From: Paenibacillus sp. 32O-W
GTDB lineage: Bacteria > Bacillota > Bacilli > Paenibacillales > NBRC-103111
Length of the DNA: 64,000 bases
Reading direction: 5' to 3'
NCBI RefSeq assembly: GCF_007679495.1
Contig: NZ_VEGP01000008.1
Location: 62,001-126,000 of the forward strand
Part shown: one piece after another, positions 45,459 to 54,644 of the stretch
Position numbering within the stretch: the first letter of the stretch is position 1
How the letters are laid out: the number at the start of each line of letters is the position of its first letter
Notes under the pieces: generated by a model
Seen by the model: the letters and a program-made list of their open reading frames with translations, nothing else
What the model was told of the DNA's origin: nothing
The model's database searches: none
Translations under genes and position numbers: made by a program

Positions 45459-47198
45459 TTAATCTATTTGCTTCGGATGACTATTATTATAACATTGTTC
45501 GAGCAGCCGGCGAATTTCATCGCTGCCCGTGCAATGTCGGATGTCTTCCACCACTCTTCTGCTGTGCTCCACCGAGCTCTTCAGAAGCCGTTCCTTGAGC
45601 GGAAGAAGAGTCTTGACGGACATGCTCAGCTCCTCAATGCCAAAGCCGAGCCACATTGGCAGAACCTTGGGATCTCCTGCCAGCTCTCCACACACGCTGA
45701 CGGGGATTCCGCATTGTTGGGCCGCTTCAATCGTCTGCCTCAGCAGTCTTATAACCGCCGGATGGAACGGATCGTACAGGTGGGCGATATGCTCGTTCAT
45801 CCGGTCGACAGCCAACAAATATTGAACGAGATCATTGGTACCGATGCTGAAGAAATCCGCTTCCCTCGCCAACAGATCGGCAGTCATCGCTGCGGCCGGC
45901 ACCTCGATCATGATACCGACTTTAATCTCTTCGTCAAACGGTACATTCCGTTCTCTCAATTCCTGCTTGGCCTGTTCGAGAAGACGGTTGGCCTCCCGGA
46001 ATTCCTGAACCGAGCTGATGAACGGATACATAATTTTTACATGGCCGTAATGGCTGGCGCGCAGAATGGCTCTCAACTGGGTCTTGAACAGCTCCTCGCG
46101 GTCCAGAGAAATTCGTATGGCCCGATAGCCGAGGAACGGATTTTCCTCCTCCGGAAGATCGATATAGTGAATATCCTTGTCTCCGCCGGCGTCTAAAGTC
46201 CGAATCACCAGGGATTGGCCATCCAGCATTTCGGCCACCTGCTTGTAAACCTCAAACTGCTCTTCCTCCGGCGGAAGGGAATTGCGGTCCATATATAAAA
46301 ATTCCGTCCGAAAGAGCCCCACTCCCCGGGCGCCTGTCTTCAGAGCTTGCTCCAGCTCCTTCACCGAGCTGATGTTGGCCTTGAGCTCGATCTCTTTGCC
46401 ATCCAGCGTAACTGAAGGCACATCGACCAATTGCTGCAGGCTTTCCAGATGGGCCAGAATCATCTCCTTGCGCTTACGGTAGTGATTCGTCGTTTCTTCA
46501 TCGGGATTGACAAAGACCAGCCCTTCTTCCCCGTCCAGAATAATCATATCTCCGGTTTGAATCGGCTTCTTCAGCTTTCCGTCCAGTCCAAGGACGAACG
46601 GGATACCGATCGCCCTTGCCATAATGGCCGCATGGGAATTCATCCCCCCGACCATCGTAACGATCCCCAAAATTTTGGAAGGGTCCAGGTGAGTCCATTG
46701 GGAGGGGGTAAGCTCCCGAGTCACGAGCACATAAGGGCTGTCTTGCTCCGGAAGGGTATCTTCGAACCCGCCCAGCAAATGCTTCAGCAGACGGTTCCCG
46801 ACATCGCGGATATCGGCCGCCCGTTCCTTCATATACTCGTCATCCAGCAAATCAAACATGCCGACGAATTTGTCTATCGTTTCCTTGACGGCCACTTCCG
46901 CCGCCTTGTACTGCCTCTGCATAATGGCCTGAACTTCGTTCATAAAGACGGGATCTTCCAGAATGGCCAAATGGGCATTAAAAATATTGGATTCTTCTTC
47001 GCCGATCAGCTCGGCGATATCCTGTTTGATCGTCTCCAATTCTACCTTCGATATCTGAATTCCTTCGTACAGCTTTTCAAATTCGTAAGCCAAGTCGCCC
47101 ACATCCACCAGTTTATCGGGCAGATTCCATTCCCAACTGGGCAGGACAATCGCTTTTCCTATCGCGATACCGGCAGACGCTCCAATTCCTTTAATCAT
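45459..47198 (-). CDS. ptsI: PTS enzyme I (phosphoenolpyruvate-protein phosphotransferase)
   Basis: The 579-residue protein carries His189 in GGMNSHAAIMARAIGIPFV, the domain order N-terminal helices, phosphohistidine domain, then PEP-binding barrel (GARGVGLFRTEFLYM, DAGGDKDIHYI, FFSIGTNDLVQYLLAVDRMN). Enzyme I transfers phosphate from PEP to HPr. GGAGG is eight bases before the ATG at 47198, which overlaps the end of ptsG by 8 bp. No ptsH lies between ptsG and ptsI. Confidence 0.95.
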   Translation of the reverse strand: MIKGIGASAGIAIGKAIVLPSWEWNLPDKLVDVGDLAYEFEKLYEGIQISKVELETIKQDIAELIGEEESNIFNAHLAILEDPVFMNEVQAIMQRQYKAAEVAVKETIDKFVGMFDLLDDEYMKERAADIRDVGNRLLKHLLGGFEDTLPEQDSPYVLVTRELTPSQWTHLDPSKILGIVTMVGGMNSHAAIMARAIGIPFVLGLDGKLKKPIQTGDMIILDGEEGLVFVNPDEETTNHYRKRKEMILAHLESLQQLVDVPSVTLDGKEIELKANISSVKELEQALKTGARGVGLFRTEFLYMDRNSLPPEEEQFEVYKQVAEMLDGQSLVIRTLDAGGDKDIHYIDLPEEENPFLGYRAIRISLDREELFKTQLRAILRASHYGHVKIMYPFISSVQEFREANRLLEQAKQELRERNVPFDEEIKVGIMIEVPAAAMTADLLAREADFFSIGTNDLVQYLLAVDRMNEHIAHLYDPFHPAVIRLLRQTIEAAQQCGIPVSVCGELAGDPKVLPMWLGFGIEELSMSVKTLLPLKERLLKSSVEHSRRVVEDIRHCTGSDEIRRLLEQCYNNSHPKQID

Positions 47199-49086
47199 CA
47201 GAATGACCTCCAACTGCTGCGGCTTGTTCTTTTAACACGACGGACATGACGGCCCCTTGACCTTTCTTAACCGATTTAAAGGGAGCAAAGCTCCAGGACT
47301 TGATTCTCTCCGTATTCGTGATCAGCATAGGTGTAGCCAATGATTTGGCGTTCTGTTTCACTTTGGCCAGATTGAATTTAATCAATAATTGTCCCGGAAG
47401 AACTTCGTCTCCTTCCTGCACAGCGGCGGTAAACCAATTACCGTCAAGCTGTACGGTATCGATTCCGATATGAAGCAGGACATCCAGGCCATGCTCTGTC
47501 TCCAGACCAATCGCATGCATGGTCGGATGAATATGAACTACCTTGCCTGCAACCGGAGACACCAGTTCTCCCCGCTCAGGAATAAATGCGACGCCGTTGC
47601 CGACAATTTTTCTGGAGAAAACCTGGTCGGGAACCTCCTCCAGCGGAATCATCTTGCCTTGGACCGGAGAATTGAACAACACCTGTTTCAGATCCGTCCG
47701 CGTCACCTTGATGATTTCCTCACGGATCAATTCCGAGAACGTACCGAACACCACCTGGACGTTTCCGCCACCCAGACGGATGACTCCGGCGGCCCCCAAA
47801 TGCTTTAATGCAGTGGTGTCGATCAATTTATCGTCCTGCAAAGTAAGGCGCAGACGCGTAATGCAGGCTTCTATAGTCTTTATATTATTTTTGCCGCCCA
47901 GAGCCTGCAAAATAAGCGGAGAGCGATAACGGATATCCCCTGCCCATTCTTCCAATGGAGAGCCTTCCTCCCTGCCCGGCGTCGGCAGTTGAAAGCGGCG
48001 GATGGCCCAGCGGAAGAGCACATAATAGGCTATTCCGAACAACAGCCCGATAGGAATTAACCACAGCCCTTTGGTGGACAGGTGCCCGTTAATAATATAT
48101 TCCAGCAATCCGGCCGAGAACGAGAAGCCGTGTCGGATCTCCAGCTCGTAGGCAATCCACATCGACAGCCCGGACAGGATAGCATGGATGAAAAACAAGA
48201 ACGGCGCCACAAATAAAAAGGCAAATTCAATCGGTTCCGTTACTCCAGTCAGAAAGCAGGCAAGCGCCGCTGTCAAGAAGGTTTTGCGGATGTTCGGCTT
48301 CAGATCCTCGCGGGCCTCTTGAATGATAGCCAAGGCAATGGCCGGAAGAGCGAACATCATAATCGGGTACAGTCCCGCCATGAAGACTCCCGCTTCCGGA
48401 TCTCCGGCGAAGAAGCGGGGGAGATCCCCGAATACCGTCGTTCCGTCCGCGCGCTCGAACGTTCCGATCTGGAACCAGTATACGTTATTAAGAATGTGAT
48501 GAAGCCCCGATGGAACCAACAGGCGGTAAGCGGCACCGTATATAAAGGCTCCGAACCCTCCCAAGCTTAACAGCATATCTCCGAGAGATTGTATCGTCTG
48601 CTCGACGACCGGACCGACCGCGATGATGACCATCGACAGAAAAATAGTCGCCGTTCCGACAAAGATCGGTACGAATCTGGGCCCTCCGAAATATTGAATG
48701 TATTCGGGCAATTCGATATTTTTGAACCGATGGTAGGACAAAGCGGTCAATATGCCGATAACAATGCCGCCGGTGACCCCCATTTGCAGTTCAGGTTCCA
48801 TATACTTTTGAGTAATTTGCGTTAATAGAAAATAGCTCAGAAGAGCGGACATTCCCGCAATGCCTGCGCTGCCGGTAAGACCCAGAGCAACCCCTACTGC
48901 AAACAAAAACGGCAAATAGGTGAAGATCATATCGCCGGAGAAAATAAATAAATCCCCCAGCTTGCCAAGCCCCGCCGAATCCCATGGCAGCGCTCCCAGG
49001 CACAGAAAGACCGCCGCAACGGGCAAAGCAATGGTCGGAATCATTAAGGACCGGCCCAATTGCTGCAAAGTTCCCATCCAGTTCAT
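47191..49086 (-). CDS. ptsG: PTS glucose-type EIICBA permease
   Basis: The 631-residue protein combines IIC (membrane, residues about 1-400; GLHHILNNVYWFQIG, CFLTGVTEPIEFAFLF), IIB (EACITRLRLTL with the phospho-Cys) and IIA (LVSPVAGKVVHIHPTMHAIG and DVLLHIGIDTVQLDGNW). This order fits glucose or N-acetylglucosamine permeases. It imports and phosphorylates sugar with EI and HPr. The ATG at 49086 is preferred (AGGA seven bases before); longer in-frame starts lack a ribosome site. A cre-like site lies upstream. Confidence 0.92.
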   Translation of the reverse strand: MNWMGTLQQLGRSLMIPTIALPVAAVFLCLGALPWDSAGLGKLGDLFIFSGDMIFTYLPFLFAVGVALGLTGSAGIAGMSALLSYFLLTQITQKYMEPELQMGVTGGIVIGILTALSYHRFKNIELPEYIQYFGGPRFVPIFVGTATIFLSMVIIAVGPVVEQTIQSLGDMLLSLGGFGAFIYGAAYRLLVPSGLHHILNNVYWFQIGTFERADGTTVFGDLPRFFAGDPEAGVFMAGLYPIMMFALPAIALAIIQEAREDLKPNIRKTFLTAALACFLTGVTEPIEFAFLFVAPFLFFIHAILSGLSMWIAYELEIRHGFSFSAGLLEYIINGHLSTKGLWLIPIGLLFGIAYYVLFRWAIRRFQLPTPGREEGSPLEEWAGDIRYRSPLILQALGGKNNIKTIEACITRLRLTLQDDKLIDTTALKHLGAAGVIRLGGGNVQVVFGTFSELIREEIIKVTRTDLKQVLFNSPVQGKMIPLEEVPDQVFSRKIVGNGVAFIPERGELVSPVAGKVVHIHPTMHAIGLETEHGLDVLLHIGIDTVQLDGNWFTAAVQEGDEVLPGQLLIKFNLAKVKQNAKSLATPMLITNTERIKSWSFAPFKSVKKGQGAVMSVVLKEQAAAVGGHSDD

Positions 49087-49216
49087 TTCCGCTTCCTGCC
49101 CTCCTTTCCCGGGCTGGTTGTATTCATTCATTAAATTGCTTGTTCCTTGTACTCCATTATTAGATGGTAAAGCTTGCGGCTTCATTTGTAAAGTTTATAT
49201 CTTCCCATTATTGTTA

Positions 49217-49230
49217 TGAAAATGCTTACA
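49217..49230 (-). promoter_or_regulatory. cre-like site upstream of ptsG
   Basis: On the minus strand TGTAAGCATTTTCA matches the cre consensus at 13 of 14 positions; the central G is A. Confidence 0.4.
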
Positions 49231-49245
49231 ACTTAGATGTTAGAG

Positions 49246-49274
49246 GCAAAGCCCGCTCAATGGGCAGGCTTTGC
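49246..49274. terminator. Hairpin after the coat-protein gene
   Basis: GCAAAGCCCGC and GCAGGCTTTGC pair over about 10 bp with one mismatch; plus-strand T-rich follow-up (TTTAT), weak on the minus strand. Confidence 0.55.
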
Positions 49275-49282
49275 TTTATCGG

Positions 49283-49612
49283 TTATTGAAAGTTGGGGAA
49301 TTGGGTACTGTAGCCGCTGAACTGGGTATGAGCCTGGCTGATTTCCTGTTGATCCGCAGCTTTCATTTTGTACCAGCCGCGCTGGAACATCTGGTCGAAC
49401 ACCTGATACTGCATTTGATGATACTCGTGCAAAATTTGGCCTACCGTTTGGTGGAGCTTCGGATTCTGCATTTCGTTCAAACCGATATTGTACCCGACGG
49501 TCATATATTTTATCGAGGATAATACTTCATTAATCCGGTCCCGGTCATTCATCTCCGGCCCCTTGACCTGAGGCTCCTGCGGAGATTTAGGCATGGCAAT
49601 TTGTACGCTCAT
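49283..49612 (-). CDS. CotF-like spore coat protein
   Basis: The 109-residue protein has the CotF ferritin-like helix: NDRDRINEVLSSIKYMTVGY, NIGLNEMQNPKLHQTVGQIL and the C-terminal FDQMFQRGWYKMKAAD. CotF-type proteins belong to the spore coat. GGAGG precedes the ATG. It is near a second small coat-like gene. Confidence 0.8.
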   Translation of the reverse strand: MSVQIAMPKSPQEPQVKGPEMNDRDRINEVLSSIKYMTVGYNIGLNEMQNPKLHQTVGQILHEYHQMQYQVFDQMFQRGWYKMKAADQQEISQAHTQFSGYSTQFPNFQ

Positions 49613-49640
49613 TGTAAGCCGCCTCCTTCTTCTTAACGGA

Positions 49641-49859
49641 TTATTGCAGATGAGCTAATATCGACTGATAGTGCTGCTTATGCTTCTCTCCCACCTGCTT
49701 GATAAGCTGCTTTAGCTGAGGATCCGTACAGGCATTCGCCGTTTCGTTGCATTTCTTCATAGCCAGCAGTTCCCAGGACATAAAATCCTTCAAGTAGAGA
49801 AGTTCCTTCTCCGAAATCAGATTGCGGTCCGATGTCATCTGTTCGTTACCGGTCGGCAT
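49641..49859 (-). CDS. Small CotF-like spore protein
   Basis: The 72-residue protein starts MPTGNEQMTSDRNLISEKEL and carries LLYLKDFMSWELLAMKKCNE and LKQLIKQVGEKHKQHYQSIL, a two-helix segment like that of CotF-family coat proteins. GGAGG lies eleven bases before the ATG at 49859. It is 28 bp upstream of the coat gene, so they are likely co-transcribed. Confidence 0.7.
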   Translation of the reverse strand: MPTGNEQMTSDRNLISEKELLYLKDFMSWELLAMKKCNETANACTDPQLKQLIKQVGEKHKQHYQSILAHLQ

Positions 49860-49931
49860 CGTTCGTAACACCTCCATGTCTGGATGTAGAAAGAAGCGGA
49901 CCTAAGTTAGGCCCGCATAATGGCAGTTAGG

Positions 49932-50618
49932 TTAGAAACGAATCCCGCTCTGGGAAGGATTTTGCGAATCGGAACGAAGGTAGTTGTCATGACCCGCTTG
50001 GTTTCCACGATAGTTTGCCGTGTGGAAAGATTGAGGGCTGGTCTGGCTTCCGTAACTTTGGAAGCTTTGGCTAACTCCTTGACCGATGCTGCTTTGGCTG
50101 ATTCCTTGGCTTACGCCACCGAACGAAGCACTTTGCGACGGATTCTGGGAATCGGAGCGCAAGTAGTTGTCGTGACCGGCTTGGTTTCCGCGGTAGTTGG
50201 CCGTGTGGAAGGATTGAGGGCTGGTCTGGCTTCCGTAACTTTGGAAGCTTTGGCTAACTCCTTGACCGAAGCTGTTTTGGCTGATTCCTTGGCTCACGCC
50301 GCCGAACGAAGCACTTTGCGACGGATTCTGGGAATCGGAGCGCAAATAGTTGTCGTGACCGGCTTGGTTTCCGCGGTAGTTGGCCGTGTGGAAGGATTGC
50401 GTTCCGACGGAAGAAGAGAAACCGGCTTGGTTTTGCTTGTTTTGGTATTGCGATTGAACTAAACCGGTTGGCTGAAACTTCTGGGAAAATCCAGCCGTGG
50501 CCTGCCCTCTAGAGAAAGAGCTTTGAGAAGGCTGCTGCGAGTCGGAGCGCAGATAATTGTCATGACCCGGTTGGTTTCCGCGGTAGTTTGCCGAATGGAA
50601 AGTGTTTTGGTTATACAC
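49932..50618 (-). CDS. Gln/Ser-rich repeat protein, likely spore surface protein
   Basis: The 228-residue protein contains four copies of the motif HTANYRGNQAGHDNYLRSDS (first slightly divergent, HSANYRGNQPGHDNY) and is otherwise rich in Ser, Gln, Gly and Phe. Copies 2-4 form a tandem with a 61-residue period. Composition and closeness to coat genes suggest a spore coat or surface protein, but I do not recognise the family. The start is GTG at 50618 with GGAGG eight bases upstream. Confidence 0.7.
   Translation of the reverse strand: MYNQNTFHSANYRGNQPGHDNYLRSDSQQPSQSSFSRGQATAGFSQKFQPTGLVQSQYQNKQNQAGFSSSVGTQSFHTANYRGNQAGHDNYLRSDSQNPSQSASFGGVSQGISQNSFGQGVSQSFQSYGSQTSPQSFHTANYRGNQAGHDNYLRSDSQNPSQSASFGGVSQGISQSSIGQGVSQSFQSYGSQTSPQSFHTANYRGNQAGHDNYLRSDSQNPSQSGIRF
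49935..50393 (-). repeat. 183-bp tandem repeat inside the Gln/Ser-rich gene
   Basis: Two full units (50211-50393 and 50028-50210) and a partial third (49935-50027) are nearly identical at nucleotide level. Confidence 0.85.
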
Positions 50619-50730
50619 GCCATTGTCCTCCTTGAATAATGTGAGGTCTTCCCTGCCGTTTCCGGAGGAAGCCTTTAATAGTGTCCGCCAAGTCCCGGCC
50701 TTTTATTTATGGATACTACTGGTGAAAATG

Positions 50731-50757
50731 AAGAAACCGCCCTGAATTCGGGCGGTT
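50731..50757 (-). terminator. Terminator after the CoA-binding gene
   Basis: AACCGCCC and GGGCGGTT form an 8-bp stem around GAATTCA, followed by TCTTC on the minus strand. Confidence 0.7.
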
Positions 50758-50763
50758 CACTGC

Positions 50764-51186
50764 TTAGCGGTTGGGGCGCAGAATGGAGTCCTCCACTTTG
50801 ATGCATCGGTCCATAATAACCTCCAGACCGCCTTCGCGGGCGATCTGTGCCGCTTCTTCATTAATAATTCCAAGCTGGAGCCAGAATACTTTAGCCCCGA
50901 TGCTTACTGCCTCCCGGGCCACGGGCACCGTATGCTCACTTCTTCTGAAGACATTGACGATATCTACCGGCTCCGGAATGTCGGATAGTGAAGCATAGCA
51001 CTTCTCGCCCAAGATTTGGTCGGCGTTCGGGTTGACAGGAATGATGCGGTAGCCTCTCTTCTGCATCGCCTGAGAAACCATATGCGAAGTCCGATCCGGA
51101 TTGTCGGACAGACCGACGACAGCAATATTTGCCGCTTTCTCCAGAATGGATTTGATTTCTTCCCGAGACGGGTTATTGAACGACAT
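50764..51186 (-). CDS. CoA-binding domain protein (YccU/YneT type)
   Basis: The 140-residue protein has the CoA-binding Rossmann motif: IAVVGLSDNPDRTSHMV, GYRIIPVNPNADQILGEKCY, FRRSEHTVPVAREAVSIG and KVFWLQLGIINEEA. Function is unknown in bacteria; the C-terminal DRCIKVED is conserved in the family. GGAGGTG precedes the ATG at 51186. Confidence 0.85.
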   Translation of the reverse strand: MSFNNPSREEIKSILEKAANIAVVGLSDNPDRTSHMVSQAMQKRGYRIIPVNPNADQILGEKCYASLSDIPEPVDIVNVFRRSEHTVPVAREAVSIGAKVFWLQLGIINEEAAQIAREGGLEVIMDRCIKVEDSILRPNR

Positions 51187-51242
51187 GGCAAACACCTCCG
51201 AGGATGGTTGTGAAGCAAGACAATATCTTATAATAGGCTGCC

Positions 51243-52070
51243 CTAATTTGTGTAAGTGATAGCTTGTTTGCCCATCAGCTCCCAGGTTTCGATAAATCTG
51301 GCTTTATCCACCTTAACCTGGGCCTTCCCTGAATAAGGATCGTTGACGTAAACATAGTTTTCATCATAGCCGACAACCAGCACCGCATGCTCAATAAATG
51401 TTGTCTTAATGGGGCCGATGGGGGTATCCCATACCACCCATTTATCCGGTATTCTGAACGTAATCGTCGTCCAGGCGATAACCGGAATTCCGCCGGCGAT
51501 ATGTCTTTCGATGTCTTCAAATTCCCCGCCGGTCAAATCGACCGCCGACGGGATGTAGCTCTCCAATTGCTTGATCAGAGCCGTATGAAAAATACCGAAC
51601 CCTTTGGCCTTGCCGGTCACTTCCCCGACGAAGCCCAAATTCGGATTCCCCCAATAAGCGATGGAGCCATCCTCGTTATATCGGATCGGAGTAGGGTCCT
51701 TGGGCATCTCTTCGGCAAGCTCCATCTTGTCCTTGTCAAATCCGGCGAACTGCAGCAGCATGGCCAGGCTCGTCACTTCGCATCCGGAGTAGAGCTCCGG
51801 ATATTGGCGAATAGCCGGGGCCGTCAGCATGGCGGATGAAGGATAAGGTTCGGGAGCGGCCTCACCGTCCTCCGTACTCTCTTCATCTCCTGCGTTCTGG
51901 TCATCCTGCCTGTGATTGTCGTCCGCCGCTACGAACGCAGCAGAGAATGCCCATGGTTTGCCCGTGATTTTGGCATAGAGAGCCAGAGTTAATCCTCCGC
52001 TGGATATAGCCAATGAGATGATCAGCAAAAGACTCAATGTTACTTTAAGCACATTGCCAACACCGCTCAT
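51243..52070 (-). CDS. C39-like peptidase, membrane-anchored
   Basis: The 275-residue protein has an N-terminal membrane anchor (about 8-33), an acidic linker, then a C39_2-type papain-like domain: catalytic Cys in YSGCEVTSLAML, His in EHAVLVVGYDE and the Asp/Asn in VNDPYSG. It should act outside the cell. No bacteriocin transporter fusion is present. The start is uncertain between TTG 52076 and ATG 52070; AGAGTGAT precedes both. Confidence 0.75.
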   Translation of the reverse strand: MSGVGNVLKVTLSLLLIISLAISSGGLTLALYAKITGKPWAFSAAFVAADDNHRQDDQNAGDEESTEDGEAAPEPYPSSAMLTAPAIRQYPELYSGCEVTSLAMLLQFAGFDKDKMELAEEMPKDPTPIRYNEDGSIAYWGNPNLGFVGEVTGKAKGFGIFHTALIKQLESYIPSAVDLTGGEFEDIERHIAGGIPVIAWTTITFRIPDKWVVWDTPIGPIKTTFIEHAVLVVGYDENYVYVNDPYSGKAQVKVDKARFIETWELMGKQAITYTN

Positions 52071-52109
52071 TCGCAATCACTCTTTTTCTAATATTCTCGA
52101 AACAACCCT

Positions 52110-53402
52110 TTAATCCTGCAGCTCAATATTTGCTCCAAGGGAAAGCAAATGTTCAAAATAATGTGGATAAGATTTCGCCACATGGTGCGCATCCCGAATG
52201 ACAAGCCCCTGCTTGGAACGTAATCCGACGACCGTCAGCGCCATAATCACCCTGTGATCATAATGCGCGTCGATCTCTACGCCGCCTTCCACGCCCTCCG
52301 GCTTCCCGTGAACGATAATTTCACTTTGCCTCTCTTCCACCGAAGCCCCTGCCTTATTCAATTCGGTAACAAAATCGGTAATCCGGTCGCACTCTTTATA
52401 ACGCAGGTTCTCCACATTGTAGAATCGCGAAGTACCTTCGGCAAAGACGGAAGCGGCTACCATTGCCAATACGGCGTCGGTAAAATGATCCCCGTCAAAC
52501 TCTCCGGCCTTAAGCAAGCCCGTCCCCCGAACATGGACAATTCCATCACGATGGGTAAGCGGAACGCCCATCGCCCGCAGGACATCGACAACAGCCCTCT
52601 CACCTTGTCTGCTGTTCTCTTCCAATCGATGAACGGCAACATCGGAAGAAGTGACCGCTGCAGCAGCCAGAATGGCGGCGGACCCGGGATAATCTCCCTG
52701 AATTTTATATTCCTGGGCCTGGTATCGCTGCCTGCCGGGGATCCGGTAACGCATCAGATCGTCATCCGCTTCTATACGGATTCCCGCCTGTTCCAATACT
52801 TCCAGCGTCTGCCCAACGATAATTTTCGATTTCAGGTCGTGCAGCACTTCGATTTCACTGTCCTCCTCAAGAAGAGGGGTCATGAAAAGCAAGGAGCTTA
52901 AAAATTGGGAGCTTACGTTACCGGAGACCTTAATTTTCCCGCCCTTGGGCTGCCCGCCGTATATCGTTATCGGCAGCTTGCCGCCGTTGTGATCGATGCG
53001 GACATTCATCTGCTTCAGAGCGTCAATCAAATCGTTGTGCGGTCTCTTGCCAAGCGACTCGGGATACGTATTGACGAAGGTCAGCTCCGGGCAGAAGGCG
53101 GCGACCGACATCAGGAATCTCAACACCGCACCGGCGTTGCCGACATTCAATTCCGGCACGGGCTTAGGATGACGGCCGAAGCCGGTGATGGTCATTTTCT
53201 CATCGTCTTCTTCGACAATGGCACCAAGGTCGCGAATACAGCGGCGCATGGCATCACTGTCCTCGCTGTGGGCAGGATAATACAAGGTGCTCGTCCCTTC
53301 CGCAAGAGCACCGACGAGCATATACCGGGTCGTATAATTTTTGGACGATAGCGCATTGATCGTACCTTTAAGTTCCGGCGCAGGTTTTACGATAGCCTTC
53401 AT
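52110..53402 (-). CDS. aroA: 3-phosphoshikimate 1-carboxyvinyltransferase (EPSP synthase)
   Basis: The 430-residue enzyme joins shikimate-3-phosphate and PEP in the shikimate pathway. Conserved elements include LSSKNYTTRYMLVGALAEGT, NVGNAGAVLRFLMSVAAF, GKRPHNDLIDAL and IDAHYDHRVIMALTVVGL. aroK is 0.5 kb upstream, separated by an oppositely oriented rhodanese gene. GGGAGAG lies before the ATG. Confidence 0.95.
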   Translation of the reverse strand: MKAIVKPAPELKGTINALSSKNYTTRYMLVGALAEGTSTLYYPAHSEDSDAMRRCIRDLGAIVEEDDEKMTITGFGRHPKPVPELNVGNAGAVLRFLMSVAAFCPELTFVNTYPESLGKRPHNDLIDALKQMNVRIDHNGGKLPITIYGGQPKGGKIKVSGNVSSQFLSSLLFMTPLLEEDSEIEVLHDLKSKIIVGQTLEVLEQAGIRIEADDDLMRYRIPGRQRYQAQEYKIQGDYPGSAAILAAAAVTSSDVAVHRLEENSRQGERAVVDVLRAMGVPLTHRDGIVHVRGTGLLKAGEFDGDHFTDAVLAMVAASVFAEGTSRFYNVENLRYKECDRITDFVTELNKAGASVEERQSEIIVHGKPEGVEGGVEIDAHYDHRVIMALTVVGLRSKQGLVIRDAHHVAKSYPHYFEHLLSLGANIELQD

Positions 53403-53564
53403 CTGGTCTGACTCTCCCTTTGCAAATCGTTATTGGTCTTTCGTTGCTATAAGTATAAGGCATTGCAGTTCAATCGACCTAAGTGTACCATATGGCCGCC
53501 GCCTTGGGAATGTATCCTGCTTTTTCCTCCCACATTGTAATCCCCGGCTCTCAAGAGCTTCTCT

Positions 53565-53593
53565 TTGACATGGCTCCCCGCATGCATCATAAT
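53565..53593 (+). promoter_or_regulatory. Predicted sigma-A promoter of the rhodanese gene
   Basis: TTGACA and CATAAT are 17 bases apart, 43 bp before the start. Confidence 0.6.
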
Positions 53594-53635
53594 TAATCCA
53601 ACCAGGTAATCGAACAGAGAAAGGAGAAGAAACGC

Positions 53636-53929
53636 ATGGATACGATCACTCCATCCGAGGTTAAGGAACGCCTCTCCAAAGGAGAGAAGCTGAATCTGCT
53701 TGACGTCCGGGAGGATGAAGAAATCGCCCAAGGAGCGATCCCCGGAGTTCAGCATATTCCTCTTGGCGAACTGCCGGAGCGATACCGGGAAATCCCGCAG
53801 GCCGACGAAATCATCGTCATCTGCCGAAGCGGAAACCGCAGCGGCAAAGCATGCGAATATTTGGCCTCCGTCGGCGTGACAGGCCTTAAGAACATGGTCG
53901 GCGGTATGTTGGAATGGGAGAAGCTATAG
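53636..53929 (+). CDS. Rhodanese-like domain protein
   Basis: The 97-residue single-domain protein has LLDVREDEEIAQGAIPGVQH and the active-site loop VICRSGNRSGKACEYLAS, with Cys64-type persulphide nucleophile. It transfers sulphane sulphur. AAGGAG precedes the ATG. Its stop codon overlaps that of convergent aroK (CTATAG). Confidence 0.9.
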   Translation: MDTITPSEVKERLSKGEKLNLLDVREDEEIAQGAIPGVQHIPLGELPERYREIPQADEIIVICRSGNRSGKACEYLASVGVTGLKNMVGGMLEWEKL

Positions 53930-54448
53930 CAGCTTCTTCCCCGCCTCACCCGCAGCTTCCACAATTTGGTCCACGATTTCCTGCACCGGAAGCTCATCCG
54001 TATTAATATGTATATCGGCAAAATCATACGCATTTTTACGCTGTTCCATTAAAGCGGCTACCCGCTCCTCTACATTGCCTTGCAGCAGAGGCCGATTCTG
54101 ATCCGTACGCACTCTTTGTACAATGGTTTGCAGGGAAGCAGTCAATGCGATGACCAGGCCGTTCCTGCTCATCTCCTCCCGGTTAACCGGAGCCAGGACA
54201 GCCCCTCCCCCCATAGAAATAATTTGCCGCCTGCCCTGCATAATTTCTGCTATAACCGCGCTTTCCACAGATCTGAAATATTCTTCTCCGTCCTCAGAGA
54301 AAATTTGCGGTATCGGTCTTCCCTCTTTCTGCTCAATCTCTCTATCCGCGTCCACGAACCGCCAGCCGAGCTTGTCCGCCAGCGCCAGTCCTACTGTGCT
54401 TTTACCGGTGCCCATGAAGCCGATTAGCACCACGTTATTATAATCCAT
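53924..54448 (-). CDS. aroK: Shikimate kinase
   Basis: The 174-residue kinase phosphorylates shikimate. Walker A is GFMGTGKSTVGLALAD; also FVDADREIEQKEG, SMGGGAVLAP, TDQNRPLL and YDFADIHINTDE. AAGGAG lies seven bases before the ATG. Its end overlaps that of the rhodanese gene by a shared palindrome. Confidence 0.95.
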   Translation of the reverse strand: MDYNNVVLIGFMGTGKSTVGLALADKLGWRFVDADREIEQKEGRPIPQIFSEDGEEYFRSVESAVIAEIMQGRRQIISMGGGAVLAPVNREEMSRNGLVIALTASLQTIVQRVRTDQNRPLLQGNVEERVAALMEQRKNAYDFADIHINTDELPVQEIVDQIVEAAGEAGKKLL

Positions 54449-54644
54449 GCTCCCACTCCTTTATGCTTTAGCAAACCTTTATTTGCACCCATTATGAATA
54501 AATTATCATGTTTACAGCAAGGATGTGAATAGATTAGTTGTACAAGACTAAAAGTGCGGTCAGATTTATGGAACCTTGCGCGCCCAAGTTTGGACAACCA
54601 AAGAATACTCTTTTTATCACCGATAAATAAAGGAGTTGGCCTTG

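Noticed and set aside
49920-50462. Repetitive open frame (180 codons) opposite the Gln/Ser-rich gene
   Set aside because: Its repeats only mirror the coding repeats on the other strand; the minus-strand frame has the better start signals.
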